64,000 nt of DNA from Setomelanomma holmii. Its lineage: Eukaryota > Ascomycota > Dothideomycetes > Pleosporales > Phaeosphaeriaceae. Both the position numbers and the translations under genes were made by a program. Shown here in pieces: positions 1 through 9,823 of this stretch (its first letter is position 1; each line of letters opens with the position of its first letter). The stretch is from the NCBI GenBank assembly GCA_010015745.1, contig ML978161.1, forward strand, positions 248,001-312,000, given 5' to 3'. The notes under the pieces were generated by a model that was not told the DNA's origin, searched no databases, and worked only from the letters and a program-made list of their open reading frames with translations.

Positions 1-7
1 ATGAGAC

Positions 8-1954
8 TCAATCAGAACCAATTGTTACCGGTCCTGCTGCGCTATCGCCGGTGCCTCGATCAAGCTTCTGTTTCTTTCTCTCGCTGCCAGCTCTCGACCT
101 GCCTCGCTCCAGCCATCCTCGCTGGGCAGCAATGGGCTGTAGAAAGCCATCCATATGCACACCTCCTACTGCTCTATCCTCGTTATCCGAATCATTTGTC
201 CTTGGATCGTACCCATGTACCCTCATGCAATGTTGCACAACGCGATACGGTGCCTCAAAGTCCTTGTCGTGTCCATAGCAGCCGAGGTGTGGGCAACGCA
301 AAGTGCCAGCCCTAAACAAAGGGCGCTTTGAAGGAGTCGAGCGCAGTAGTGTTGGAGCGGGTATGGTGGCTGGTGTATATTGCACGGGCTCAACGACAGG
401 CTTGTTGGCACACTCTTGGCTCAGCGGCATGAACGACATGCTCTCCCCAAAGAGAGCTGCACAGCGCTGTGCAGTGCGCGTAATCACCTTGTCATCCCAA
501 CCTTTCACTGCTGCAAGTCCAAGCACTTCGCTCCAGTCCATAATGCCTGCTCGCCCCGTTTCGTCACGGCTGACTGACGAGCTTCGCGCGCCCGCAGTGC
601 TCTCGGATCGAGAGCGCTTAGCAGGTAATGGTGCCTCGACTGAGGCGTCTGGACTGAAGTCGCTATCAGTGTCGAGGTCACTGTCTAGGGGGTTCTGGCG
701 ACGAGACGCGCTGGCTCTTGCAGATGTGTAACGTTGTTGGATCGAACTTGCGCGGGAACCTGGTCGAGCACTCGCATTTCTGCTTGATGGTCTCTTGGAC
801 TTGGCCCTCGAAGGTGGCCTAGAAGCCGGTTCTACGGACTCTGCATCTGACGTGAACTCGCTTTGCGAGGATATGCCGCCGTTGGCTCCACGCCCAAAGT
901 GATTGACTCGCGTGCGACGAACTGCCAGTGCGAGATCATCTAGTTTACTCATAACGGAGGTGATGGTAGGCTGTAAGGTTCTCAAAGCTCTCGCCTCATC
1001 AGCTAGAAACGTCGGCCTTGCAAGGTTTTCAATTTGTGGTTTCCGGCCTCGTTTCTTGCTAATGATATGTCCAAACTTCTCCTCCTCATCGTGTGTCTCG
1101 GCGTCGTCTGTTGTGTGGTCGTCGCCATCTTTCATATTAACGTCAGGAGCGGAGGCAGAACGCTTAGTACGTAGTGAGCGTACACTTTTGGATCGAGACC
1201 TACTTCGCGATCGGGCTGCGCGGTATTCCTCTTCTGTGCCGAGGTCCGGGGACTGTCTTCCGTTCCAGCGGTCTTTGGCCATGCGCAGGAAAGTGGCAAG
1301 CAATTCTTCCCTCAATTCCTCGCCTGTATCTTGCGCATTGGAGCCTCCAATCGTCCATCCGTTGCGCTCGTTCCCGTACCCTTTTCGCTCGGACTCTAGG
1401 TAGGGCGTAGGTATGTTCGACGGCTGGAGTGGCCATGCCGTCCACTCCTTGGTCGGGACCAAGTTTGTTTGTGTCTGACCAGAGGCATCTGTGTGTTCTA
1501 GATCCGCACCTCGCTTCAGCCAGCGCTCTTTACTCTGCCAATCCCGCAAGTCTGCTAGAGCCTCCGCCGGTTGTCGTACGCGGCGCTTGAGAGCATGCGC
1601 GTTGTACAAGTGTGCAGCGAGGTCACCATTCTGTATCTGCTCGAGAGAAGCTGCGATTTGCCGATCGTCCGCTGTGTAGGCTTTCCACTTGGAAGCTCCG
1701 CCCTGGAATCGATTTGGACGCGACGGTACAGGTTCGGGAGAGTTTTCGCTCACTGATTCGCTAGTGATCAAAAAGTCGTCATTCGCTCCGGAGTCTGTGC
1801 CGTACTGCAAATTGTTTGGATGTTGTGCCCTCGGTGGACTTGGAATGGCTTCGACAAACGGCGACGATTGCGGAGATAGAGAAGGAAATTCTTCGGATTC
1901 GGTCTCGTGCGACGACGGGGAAGGCGGCGCGCTATCACCACCAAACAACGACAT
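8..1954 (-). CDS. Rrn9-domain protein, RNA polymerase I initiation factor-like
   Basis: Single-exon gene of 648 aa with an ATG at 1954 and a TGA at 8-10. After a Ser/Pro-rich acidic N-terminus, residues about 80-180 carry a conserved block (RFQGGASKWKAYTADDRQIA, then HLYNAHALKRRVR and LVPTKEWTAWPL) that I recognise from fungal Rrn9-domain proteins. The middle is low-complexity Ser/Arg-rich with basic clusters. Residues about 554-584 hold a C2H2-like finger (C-x4-C, then H-x4-H), and a basic tail follows. In yeast Rrn9 belongs to the upstream activation factor that recruits Pol I to rDNA; that role is inferred here by family. The 3' end lies only 7 bases from the window edge, but the stop is present, so the gene is complete. 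Confidence 0.75.
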   Translation of the reverse strand: MSLFGGDSAPPSPSSHETESEEFPSLSPQSSPFVEAIPSPPRAQHPNNLQYGTDSGANDDFLITSESVSENSPEPVPSRPNRFQGGASKWKAYTADDRQIAASLEQIQNGDLAAHLYNAHALKRRVRQPAEALADLRDWQSKERWLKRGADLEHTDASGQTQTNLVPTKEWTAWPLQPSNIPTPYLESERKGYGNERNGWTIGGSNAQDTGEELREELLATFLRMAKDRWNGRQSPDLGTEEEYRAARSRSRSRSKSVRSLRTKRSASAPDVNMKDGDDHTTDDAETHDEEEKFGHIISKKRGRKPQIENLARPTFLADEARALRTLQPTITSVMSKLDDLALAVRRTRVNHFGRGANGGISSQSEFTSDAESVEPASRPPSRAKSKRPSSRNASARPGSRASSIQQRYTSARASASRRQNPLDSDLDTDSDFSPDASVEAPLPAKRSRSESTAGARSSSVSRDETGRAGIMDWSEVLGLAAVKGWDDKVITRTAQRCAALFGESMSFMPLSQECANKPVVEPVQYTPATIPAPTLLRSTPSKRPLFRAGTLRCPHLGCYGHDKDFEAPYRVVQHCMRVHGYDPRTNDSDNEDRAVGGVHMDGFLQPIAAQRGWLERGRSRAGSERKKQKLDRGTGDSAAGPVTIGSD

Positions 1955-2444
1955 CTTGGTTGTTAAAGATGTCGAAGACAGGTGGTATTCGAGGTGTTGA
2001 CAGAGCGCGATCCATTGCTTGCTGGAGTGCGGTGTCGCGATGGAGGATGCAGTGGGGTCGCGCAGGAGTATTTCGCGAAAACACGTGCCCCACTAAGTTC
2101 ACGATCCATCTTCGCTATCCTCCCGAGGTCGCAGCAGGCAACAGACCATCGCAACATCATGTCTGGTGCACTAGCAAAAACCATGTCCTGATAGCCTGGA
2201 TGCATTCAGCTATTTAATGCTTTCATTGGTAGACAAGGGACAGTTTACGATCCTACCCACGGTACACTTCAGCAATTCCACCGGTGCATCGATAGTGACC
2301 TTTTTTGGTCCAACTCAGCCTTCATGGTATCGGATGCTGAATGGATTCGCATCTTCTGAAAGTGCTATTCTCCCTTATCTCCCTCCAAGCATCTTACCCT
2401 CCACACCATCATGACAAATCTACCCATACACGTTGTTGTACATC
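1955..2444. other. Intergenic region upstream of the Rrn9-like gene
   Basis: About 490 bp between the start of the leftward Rrn9-like gene and the phosphoesterase relic. Only short overlapping ORFs are present and none has a recognisable motif. It probably contains the promoter of the leftward gene. I see no clear TATA box or repeat. Confidence 0.5.
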
Positions 2445-2895
2445 ATGTCTACCACTACCTTGAAACGTTCTCGATCGCCATCCCCTGCGCCTAGTCCCGA
2501 AAAGCGATCCCGCGTGAAAACATCTTCAACTTCACAGACTCTACGCTTCCGGGTCTTGTCAGACACTCATAGTCACAACCTGCCTTCGAAGCTGCCCGAA
2601 TGCGACGTTCTCCTCCAGGCAAACCTTGTGCGTCAATGCAGCCATGGGAGGTCAGAGCGGCGAACTCCAGAACGCGCCCTGGGTAGTAGAACTAGACTTA
2701 GTATCAGAGTAGATTGAATACATTCAGGCTGTGACTTCGCGGTGATTTGCACTCCCCGTGAACTTGTGCCGTCTTCTCAGCCTTCTGAACTGTGACATCG
2801 TAACATGAGTGCAAACCTCAAAATCGAAATCATCCTTTGAGTTGACCGTGAAGCTATACGCAACGTTATTGCAGTTGCGCTTATGAAACAGCAGA
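2445..2895 (+). pseudogene. Relic of a calcineurin-like metallophosphoesterase
   Basis: An ATG at 2445 (within an ORF that opens at 2433) begins a Ser/Pro/Lys-rich leader followed by RFRVLSDTHSHNLP..ECDVLL. This matches the first metal-binding block (SDTH, then LP.CDVL.HAGD) of fungal calcineurin-like phosphoesterases. Right after this block the expected HAGDLT is lost, the frame runs out of homology, and the ORF stops at 2717. Further on, near 2810-2870, fragments in shifting frames resemble the next family block (A-N-L-K-I, an N-H, then V-D-R-E-A), as expected for the AGNH..LDRE region, but frameshifts and stops separate them. I read it as a decayed 5' half of a gene. The downstream fragments are weaker evidence than the first block. 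Confidence 0.5.
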
Positions 2896-2957
2896 TCATG
2901 CGACGGTCTTCAGGATCAGACATCGACGAGATGTTCGGGCGCCGTGGGAATCCAGCC

Positions 2958-2983
2958 ACGCGGTGAGCAAAAAAGAGCAGACT
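2958..2983 (+). repeat. Left terminal inverted repeat of the MITE-like element
   Basis: 26 bp, identical to the reverse complement of 3201-3226. It includes an uninterrupted run of six A. Confidence 0.8.
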
Positions 2984-3200
2984 CCAGAACGCCAGATCCT
3001 CACCAAAATAAGCGAGTCTGACTAGAACATCAAAATACCCTCCTCTTCCTATCGCCTTTACGCAACGGCTACAGCACAGAACAATATCAAAACTAGTGCA
3101 AAAGATAGACAAGGTAATTTTCTAGAGCTTTCGTGTATAGAGTTTATCTCTCACTGGTTGTCTTGTGGCGGTAAGAACGTGAGCAAAACACGACTTTGGC

Positions 3201-3226
3201 AGTCTGCTCTTTTTTGCTCACCGCGT
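3201..3226 (-). repeat. Right terminal inverted repeat of the MITE-like element
   Basis: 26 bp, identical to the reverse complement of 2958-2983. The mirrored run of six T is intact, so the two arms have not diverged at all. Confidence 0.8.
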
Positions 3227-3485
3227 ACCAGCCTTACGCACGCACGCCCAGACACGGCCTGGTTGCTCGCGATCGGTCGCAACTGCCACCGATCAGGCTG
3301 CCTACGAAACAGGCCATCGCGATGCTGATTGGTATATCGGTCGTGCATCCGACCGACGTCCAACGTCCGAAAGCCCATGATAAGATGAACTAAACACTGG
3401 CAGGATTAAGCTAAAAGCACGACTTGTCCCACGATCGAGACCCCATCCCACGCTTAGCGACCGGTACACTTAAGTTACAACCACA

Positions 3486-3950
3486 ATGGCAGCATCTTCA
3501 TCACTCGTCCTGTACCGTCCTGGCCCTTCGTCCTCCTTGACAACACAATCATCGGCAACCTCGCTCATCTCATCGAAGCGTTTCAGCCAGCAGACTGGTA
3601 CTGCCATTGCAACAGAGCTTCTTTACCGGATCCTATTCGACATCATCAACCGGTTTCTAAATTCCTTCCAGCGTTTGGCAGCAAGAGGCATGGAAGACGC
3701 TTCTTCTTGGATCGATCAAAAGATGCAGGAACGTCGCGAGAAACTTGCGGCTGCAAGGAGCGGCACTGGTGGACAGCTCAAGATCGTGGAAGAGGTGGCC
3801 AAGCTGACCGAAGGCAATGGCTTCATCAAGTGTCCAATGTCAGGCAAGACAGATGGTGGCCCGACTCCGCCGCCGTGGGTTCAAAGTGTGTTGGTCGGCA
3901 TTGAGGAGGGAAGGATGCAAGCGTGGGACTTCTATACGAACCAGTGGTGA
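3486..3950 (+). CDS. Small hypothetical protein, 154 aa
   Basis: ATG at 3486 in a good context (cacaATGGCA); TGA at 3948-3950. Residues 1-40 are Ser/Thr-rich. Residues about 40-95 look helical and amphipathic (ELLYRILFDIINRFLNSFQRL, then a Lys/Glu-rich stretch). The C-terminal third holds GFIKCPMSGKTDGGPTPPPW and ends with WDFYTNQW. There is no signal peptide, membrane segment or domain I can name. Codon use and even composition suggest a real lineage-restricted gene. The last codons overlap a possible donor (TG/gtgagc at 3949), so a short additional exon is possible. Confidence 0.5.
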   Translation: MAASSSLVLYRPGPSSSLTTQSSATSLISSKRFSQQTGTAIATELLYRILFDIINRFLNSFQRLAARGMEDASSWIDQKMQERREKLAAARSGTGGQLKIVEEVAKLTEGNGFIKCPMSGKTDGGPTPPPWVQSVLVGIEEGRMQAWDFYTNQW

Positions 3951-6034
3951 GCATTGAAGACATCGCCACACCGTAGTCAGTAAAGAGAGATCGTGATGCA
4001 ATTGTTGTCATCACCAATTGATGGACGCGGAGCTGCGACAGCACACGACGCTTCGATGTCCCACGCACGGCTTCTAGGACTTCTCATGACAGTTCAACCT
4101 CCGTACGTCAGCGAAGACCCATCGCGGCGTAACCTAGAGGTCTCAGCAATGCGCATGTACCGCCAAATCGACAGATGTCGCAATGGAGCCTTCGCTCAAT
4201 GACAGACCTCGGGATACGCAGCCATAACGATGCCCAAGGTGCCGCCGCCAGTCTGCGCGCCTTCCTCGAGCCTGGAGTCCTAAGTAGCACGCTGTCATCT
4301 CGCATGCCGGCAGTCTCAGGCGATCGCAGGGCAATAGCGCATCCCGTGCGCTTGCAAGGAGGGCCATTCAAGAGCCGTGATATTTCGCGCTCTTCTACTG
4401 ACACTCGTACGGGTCGTTGTAATCTACGCTTCTGCGCTCGACTCCGGCCACCGGCCTGCTTGCCGCCGCAGAACAATTTTTGCCAAACGTTTCTCTTTCT
4501 TGTCCATAGCTATCAAATATGTCGTTATCTTTTCCAAATATCCGTCCCAACCACATCCTCGAAGTGTCTCTTGTCATGTCCATACTGTCCTCATTCCCAA
4601 TTGCCAGCCTTTTGCCATAGTCTACCATGTGCCGCTCCCTATATCGTTGTCTTGGAGCCGTCCGCGATTCGTCTGCGACATGGAATGCCAGCTGTGCGCT
4701 CTCGAAGACCTGTAGTGCCCACGGTCTCGGGTATATCATCGAGGCTCGAAGCGCCGGCGCTTTGAGATGTCGCCGACGCGTTGTCGCTGTGGCCTGTGTC
4801 CACCCGGTGGTGGAGGATGTCGCTGGTAACTGCGCTGCTTCTTGGAGGGGAGTGAGCGTTTACCGGTCGCTGATGGCATAGGCTCGATCCTGCGCCTGAT
4901 TGCTGTGAGGTCGTGCTCGCCGGTCGCGTAGTTGAGCGTGATGGGATGCTGTGAGCTGCCTGAATGTGAGTGAGTACTGTACTCTTTCGTGTGTGCCGCG
5001 CTGACCTATGCCGCTCGAGAAGCGTCGGGTCTCGCTTCACGAAGTCTCTTCCAACTTGCTGGTGCTGTGTCTTTTGTTGTGAGCATGGCGCCAGTCAAGG
5101 TAATTGGGCGGCCGCTGATCTGCGCAAGCTGTGGGCGTGAGGACAGCCTCAATGCCAGGCTGTGCTCGCTGTAAACGTGCAGTGGCATATTTTCCGTCAG
5201 TTGCTCACAGTTCTATAGCGCATGCTCACACCAGAGTGAACTTGATCGCCGGATTGTACTGCTATTGAAGCTGCTCGCTGGGACTTCAGCACCGCCTCCG
5301 CCTCCGAAGGACTGAGCAACAGCTCGCACTTGAAGTGCCTTTGCGCGAGCTTACGGCCTGATCAAAGACATAAAAAGGATCGCAATCCGCTTCTGCATCT
5401 ACAAAGGTGCGATATAGCTCACCATAGCCACCCAATCACGCCACCCATGACTTACACGGTGAGTGACTAACCAGAACAACTTGGAGACTACATTGCGCAC
5501 AGCGGTTTTCAGATTTTCAGCTTTGTTCAGACGGCGCGAACCCGTATCACTGATCGGGGTTATGGCACGAACTACTCGTGGCCAGAGTGAGCTTCCTGTC
5601 AACTAGCCGCACTCAAGCCTCTTCCAGACTCGAAGGGCAACAATTTGGAGCAGCTGAAACTTAGATAAGAGCTATTGGGATTCTACTATGTGCTCACGAT
5701 ATCACTGTCAACTTCGTCTACCCTCCCGCGCGCTCTGGACACTTCATCACTGGCCTCAACTGCCCACGATACATGCCCTCATACACTCTACTCACCATTT
5801 TCGCCTTCCTTCCGCTCGTCTCTCACTTGGTAGTGCCGCTTGGACCATGTTGTGCTCGCGTAAACCTACTCGGCGTCCAAGTCGTCTTCACCACGACAAC
5901 GCTCCCACCCCGCAACAAACCGACTGCTGCCTCACATACCCGCATATTCGACCCGTGTACACCTTCCCGCCGCCGGCTTATCCTAGCGCCGGCGTTCTGC
6001 CAGCTTGGCAGCGCTCGGGCCGCCGCCAGCGAGC
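3951..6034. other. Gene-poor stretch of about 2.1 kb
   Basis: Overlapping ORFs of up to about 200 codons occur on both strands (for example 4175-4765 on the plus and 4639-5040 on the minus). None shows conserved motifs, a convincing start or consistent composition, and many begin at non-ATG codons. I see no tandem repeat or RNA gene here. Confidence 0.4.
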
Positions 6035-6042
6035 ATAAAAAG
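6035..6042 (+). promoter_or_regulatory. TATA-like box and pyrimidine-rich leader of a strong-type promoter
   Basis: ATAAAAAG at 6035-6042 is followed by about 150 bp of CT-rich sequence (6050-6190) ending at an ATG at 6190. This is the layout of highly expressed fungal genes: a TATA box, a CT block, then the start region. It supports active transcription rightward into the spliced unit described next. Confidence 0.5.
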
Positions 6043-6069
6043 GGCTCCCCGCCCTCTGCCTCCGTCTCT

Positions 6070-6800
6070 CTTTCTCCCCACTCCACCAAATCACCTCAAC
6101 CACCGAAAATATCCGGCCACTTCAAACATTCTCTCTTCTTCAACATTCCTCCTCCATCTCAACTCTCGATCATCGCTCCCAGTCTCATCATGACTTCGAC
6201 CTCGAGTCACTCAGGTATGTCCCTTGTCCTTCACTAACATCTTTCTTCACTGACATACCTTAGTCATACATGTCATCACAACTTCCTTCAACCATGAGAA
6301 CATTACATGAACATCACAACACTTCAACATCATGACAACATCACATCATCATGTCAACTCCATGTCAACATCATCACAACACTGCTCGACTACTTGTGAC
6401 ATGGTCAACCAACATCATCATCAACACACATCACCATGAGCCTTGTCAACCTTCAACATGCCCTCTTCGCCTGAGCTGGTAAGTATCTTCCATTCTGCTA
6501 TTGTTCTGCTAACACCTCAAGCTCTGCTGTTCGCTTGTCTTACAGTGACTCATATCATCACAACCAACCTCAACGTCACTTGTCTTCGTCACTCATCACA
6601 TATCGTACTTCGAACTCGACCGACTTCGTCACACATCTTGACCACCACATCATTACAGCCTCTTCAGGCTCCGATCATCGGTCAGACATCATCGCATCAG
6701 CAGAGCACGCTCACGGCATCTGTCACCGAACTTCTCTTCCGACGATCACGAGCTTGGAACTTCATGGGCGAAAGACAGTAAGAACGTGGATAGTATTCTG
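6070..6800 (+). ncRNA. Candidate spliced transcript, coding status unresolved
   Basis: Two canonical fungal introns are visible. One is at 6215-6263 (gtatgt..ctgac..ttag, 49 nt). The other is at about 6479-6544 (gtaagt..gctaac..cttacag, 66 nt). If both are removed, the first ATG (6190) gives only a short peptide ending in the middle exon. If the middle exon (about 6264-6478, an ACATCATCACAAC-type low-complexity stretch) is skipped, the same ATG reads in frame through 6545-6781 to give about 87 residues, Ser/Thr/His-rich and of no recognised family. It may be a long non-coding RNA, a gene with a cassette exon, or a rapidly evolving coding gene. The 3' end is not defined. Confidence 0.35.
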
Positions 6801-7843
6801 TTGTGTGTTTGGAACGCAGTTTGAGGCTTTCGAGCCTGGCTCAGCTGATCATGTCGACCTCTGTAACGTGTGCTGGAGGACAGATCGTCTTTGCACGAGG
6901 CCTGCACGTTACAAGTCTTTCGGGTAGTGTATGTGAACCACGCTTTCAACGCAGCGTGCACCTGGAGTGCAGTCGCAAACCCCATGATCTTGGCAGCTGC
7001 CCTGCAAATTCTTGATGGCGGCTTCGGCTCAGGTCACTTCAGGAATGTGCAGCTGAAATTTCCAAACACCCTCAGATGCACTGGGCTGATGGCAGTGGCT
7101 GTAAAATCTTTGACTTCGACAAGGACATAATATTGGTTGCTGGTGCTTGTTGGCTGGTCTGCAGTGAAGGGCTTTTGCTCCACTGAGTTTTTGGTCGGTC
7201 GTACATGGTTGGAAGGATCGCAAGGTCGAACATCATGGCTGGAATGAATCATCAAGGTTGAACATCAGGCAAGGACATCATGGAACGAACATCACACCAA
7301 ACAACATCATCACACAAAACATCAAGCAAGGCACTTCAAGGCATCTGGTTGGCATGGAATGAGCTTCAAGGAACTGGACAGGGTGGATCGCACAGCACCA
7401 ATGAATTCATTGTCTTCAACAATCCTCTTCTTTCAATTTGCCTTGGTGACTGCTTCACTTCTTGCCTTTGCGAGTGCTTCGCTCTTGCTGCCTTCATGAC
7501 GACTTCTCCGTCTTGACTGCTTCGCACTTGTGCCTGCTTGACTCTTCATCCATTGGCCGGCTTTCATGACGTTCTTTGCTCACACTACATCCACTCTCGA
7601 CCTTATTGCTATGCCATAGCTTGCTCGTCGCTTCATTTCACTTTGTGTGCTCAGCCATGGATAGCGGTCTAGATGTAACGAACTCGATCATACAAAGTAT
7701 ATATGAGGAAGAAGATAATATGTACAGTCTATATCGCGTCAATTCACCCGTATGATATCACTCCTTGGCGGTGTACCGCCTCCGCATCGCCGCTCTCACC
7801 CTTTCTCAGCTTCCCCCTCCACACACCACTTCATCTCCTCCAA
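6801..7843. other. Non-coding stretch with ACATCA-type low-complexity sequence
   Basis: No supported gene. Bases 7220-7340 repeat the motif gAACATCA / CATCATGG many times, echoing the ACATCA-rich middle exon at 6264-6478. They may belong to the 3' part of the transcript that starts near 6070. Confidence 0.35.
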
Positions 7844-8504
7844 CTAGTTCAACACACACGTTCCATCACAATCCGTCGCACCACTCTTCTCGCACGCGTC
7901 ATCGTACACACAGCTCCAGCGGCTATCAGGGCACTCCTTGTCCTACCATCTCCGTTAGCAAAGAGTGTACACAAGTTGACCTCAAGGGAGTACGCACATA
8001 ATAACCACCGCAGTAGTTCGAAGCGCAAAGACCAGTGCATTTACCCGTGTGGATATCGCAACTTTCATCAGGCACGTAGCAGATCTGGTCGGATGCGCAG
8101 GAACCGCCAGTGCTGCCGCCGCAGGCTTGGTTTTGGATGGGGGTGGTGCTGGAGGTGCAGCCGTCCTGGAGCTTGAGTTAGCGGACTTAGATTGTCTTGG
8201 AAGCGGAGTGGATGTCATAGTGATGTGCAAGCAAAGTCGAAAGATTGGGTGGACGAACAGGATAGACGGGCTTGCCGCAGTCGACGCCAGCGTTGGTCTG
8301 GGCGACGTAGCAAGCATCGAGAAGACCGGTGATGCACTTGCAGTTCTGCCCAGTTGTCAGTGTTTTTGTTTAAGGTTACGCGCCTGAAAGTCTTACGCCG
8401 ACTGGGCACTTGGAAATGTCGCATGAGCAATCAGCGCGAGCCGAGAAAGGATTGATGGCGGCAGCAACACCGAGGAAGGTAGCAATTATAGTGAAGGCCT
8501 TCAT
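7844..8504 (-). CDS. Secreted cysteine-rich protein, 152 aa, effector-like
   Basis: Four exons on the minus strand: 8504-8397, 8345-8268, 8171-7998 and 7942-7844, with introns of 51, 96 and 55 nt. The first, third and fourth exon joints use clean branch/acceptor signals; the second intron starts with a weaker donor (gtctat). The joined frame is open for 152 codons. Residues 1-17 form a signal peptide (MKAFTIIATFLGVAAA). The mature part contains 20 cysteines, an even number, arranged in repeated modules: CSC..C, NCKC..C..DC, then C-x-C patterns around SDQICYVPDESCD and SRWSCVYDDACE. This fits a disulfide-stabilised small secreted protein. I do not recognise a named family, and a role in host interaction is only an inference from size, secretion and cysteine content. 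Confidence 0.7.
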
Positions 8505-8655
8505 GTTGAGTATTGAGTAGATGGGACGTGGAAGTGAATGTAGCGTTGACTGGAACGAAAGAGGCAATGTAGTGCGCTGGAAGTGGATGCTGGATGCTGA
8601 ATACTGGTGCTGAGATGTGAAGGTGATGCCTTTGATAGACGACTTGCATGCTATG

Positions 8656-8662
8656 TTATATA
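8656..8662 (-). promoter_or_regulatory. TATA box of the cysteine-rich secreted protein gene
   Basis: The minus strand reads TATATAA about 150 bp upstream of the ATG at 8504. It is the only good TATA match in this leader. Confidence 0.45.
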
Positions 8663-9823
8663 CCTTCTGGCCTCTCGTGAACTGCAACACCAGTCTCCGT
8701 TGTGCAAGGCCTCGAGAAGACCGGCACAGTGAGACTCGGCGAACGAGGAGCATCTGTGAAGCATTACGTCGATCGTTGCAAGACCAAGGTCGACCGAGAA
8801 GTTAACCAGTGAGAGCCTTGTATGCGACTATGCAATGAATTGGAAACAAAAGATTATGCATTGCAAGGCCGGTGTGTTGTGCGCTATCGACATCACCAAG
8901 TGAGCGCTAGCATTGCGATGGTACTTCCAACCTTCGCAAGCCCCGGACTGTCGCACGGCGGACTGTCGGAGCATGAGGCTCAACGGGAGGCGCCGCAGTT
9001 ACTAGTCATGAAACAGTGCCTTCGTGGGGAGGATTGTGAGACTATGCTTACTCGGGTCGCTGAGCGAAGCAATGCGCGGTGTCCGAAAACGCAAGTCCGC
9101 TGTGCAGCAACTCCGATCTCACAAGATCAACACCCTGGCATCCATCTCTTCAAATCAATTGCTGTGGTACTTGACGCGATTCTTCACTCTTATTCTGGCC
9201 TTCGTATCTGCCCTTCCGTCACACGAGGGCAGGTACAGAGGATGGCGATATCGGCGAAGTGCTCGAATGGAGCTGTTCGTGGCGATTCTAGTCGGCGTCT
9301 TCAAAGGCTTACGATGATCTGAATTACTTCAGGCTATACTTTCGTCGCTCAGAACCCGGGGTCTTAAGGTCTCCTTGGGTGCATAAGAGCTGTGGCTCTG
9401 TAACCTTTGAACGACAGACAGACGGTATCCTGCCATCTCGACAGTGTCTTCACTTGTCATCGTATACCGCGATTACATCCATCATTGCCTGACGCTGTCA
9501 CAGCGAAAGGTCTTGCTTCGCCCTGAATGGCTTCAGAGATTTCTTATGGGAGAAATGAATGCTGTTTGTGAATTAGACAGTTCTATGTGGGCGAGACAGC
9601 TGAAGAGGTGCGGTTAGCGCCTCACATGATAGCGTGTTTGTAGCGCCCCGCGCATGGGTCACTTCAGCCTAGATGCGCGGAGGCATCCAGCACCACCCAA
9701 GAGGATAATGCGACCACCCGCACTTGCACCGATGCCAGACCCTCACTATTTGCAGCGCTTCTCATAGCCCACCCACTCTCCGTGGCTCCAGCGACCGTCC
9801 TTGTTTCCAGAGGGGTGCCGACA
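8663..9823. other. Intergenic stretch between the secreted protein gene and NBS1
   Basis: About 1.2 kb with only overlapping short ORFs (such as 8822-9322 and 9024-9317 on the plus strand) that lack conserved motifs. It should contain the promoters of both divergent neighbours. Confidence 0.4.

Larger units (their letters stand above)
2958..3226. mobile_element. MITE-like element with perfect 26-bp terminal inverted repeats
   Basis: Bases 2958-2983 (starting ACGCGGTGAGC) and 3201-3226 are perfect reverse complements over 26 bp and enclose a 217-bp AT-leaning interior with no coding capacity. The bases just outside are TCCAGCC (2951-2957) and ACCAGCC (3227-3233), a 6-of-7 direct match that could be a target-site duplication. 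Size, long perfect TIRs and lack of ORFs fit a non-autonomous DNA transposon. A partial copy of the TIR start (GTGAGCAAAA) lies inside the right end near 3179-3188. The superfamily cannot be assigned from one copy. Confidence 0.6.

Noticed and set aside
4175..4765. 196-codon open frame in the gene-poor region
   Set aside because: Overlapped by open frames on the other strand, no motif, irregular composition and no promoter-like leader.
8822..9322. 166-codon open frame upstream of NBS1
   Set aside because: No recognisable domain, overlaps a second frame of similar length, and shows no splice or promoter context.
9782..9823. 14-codon N-terminal extension of NBS1
   Set aside because: It starts at GTG; the ATG at 9824 gives the MW start of the nibrin family.
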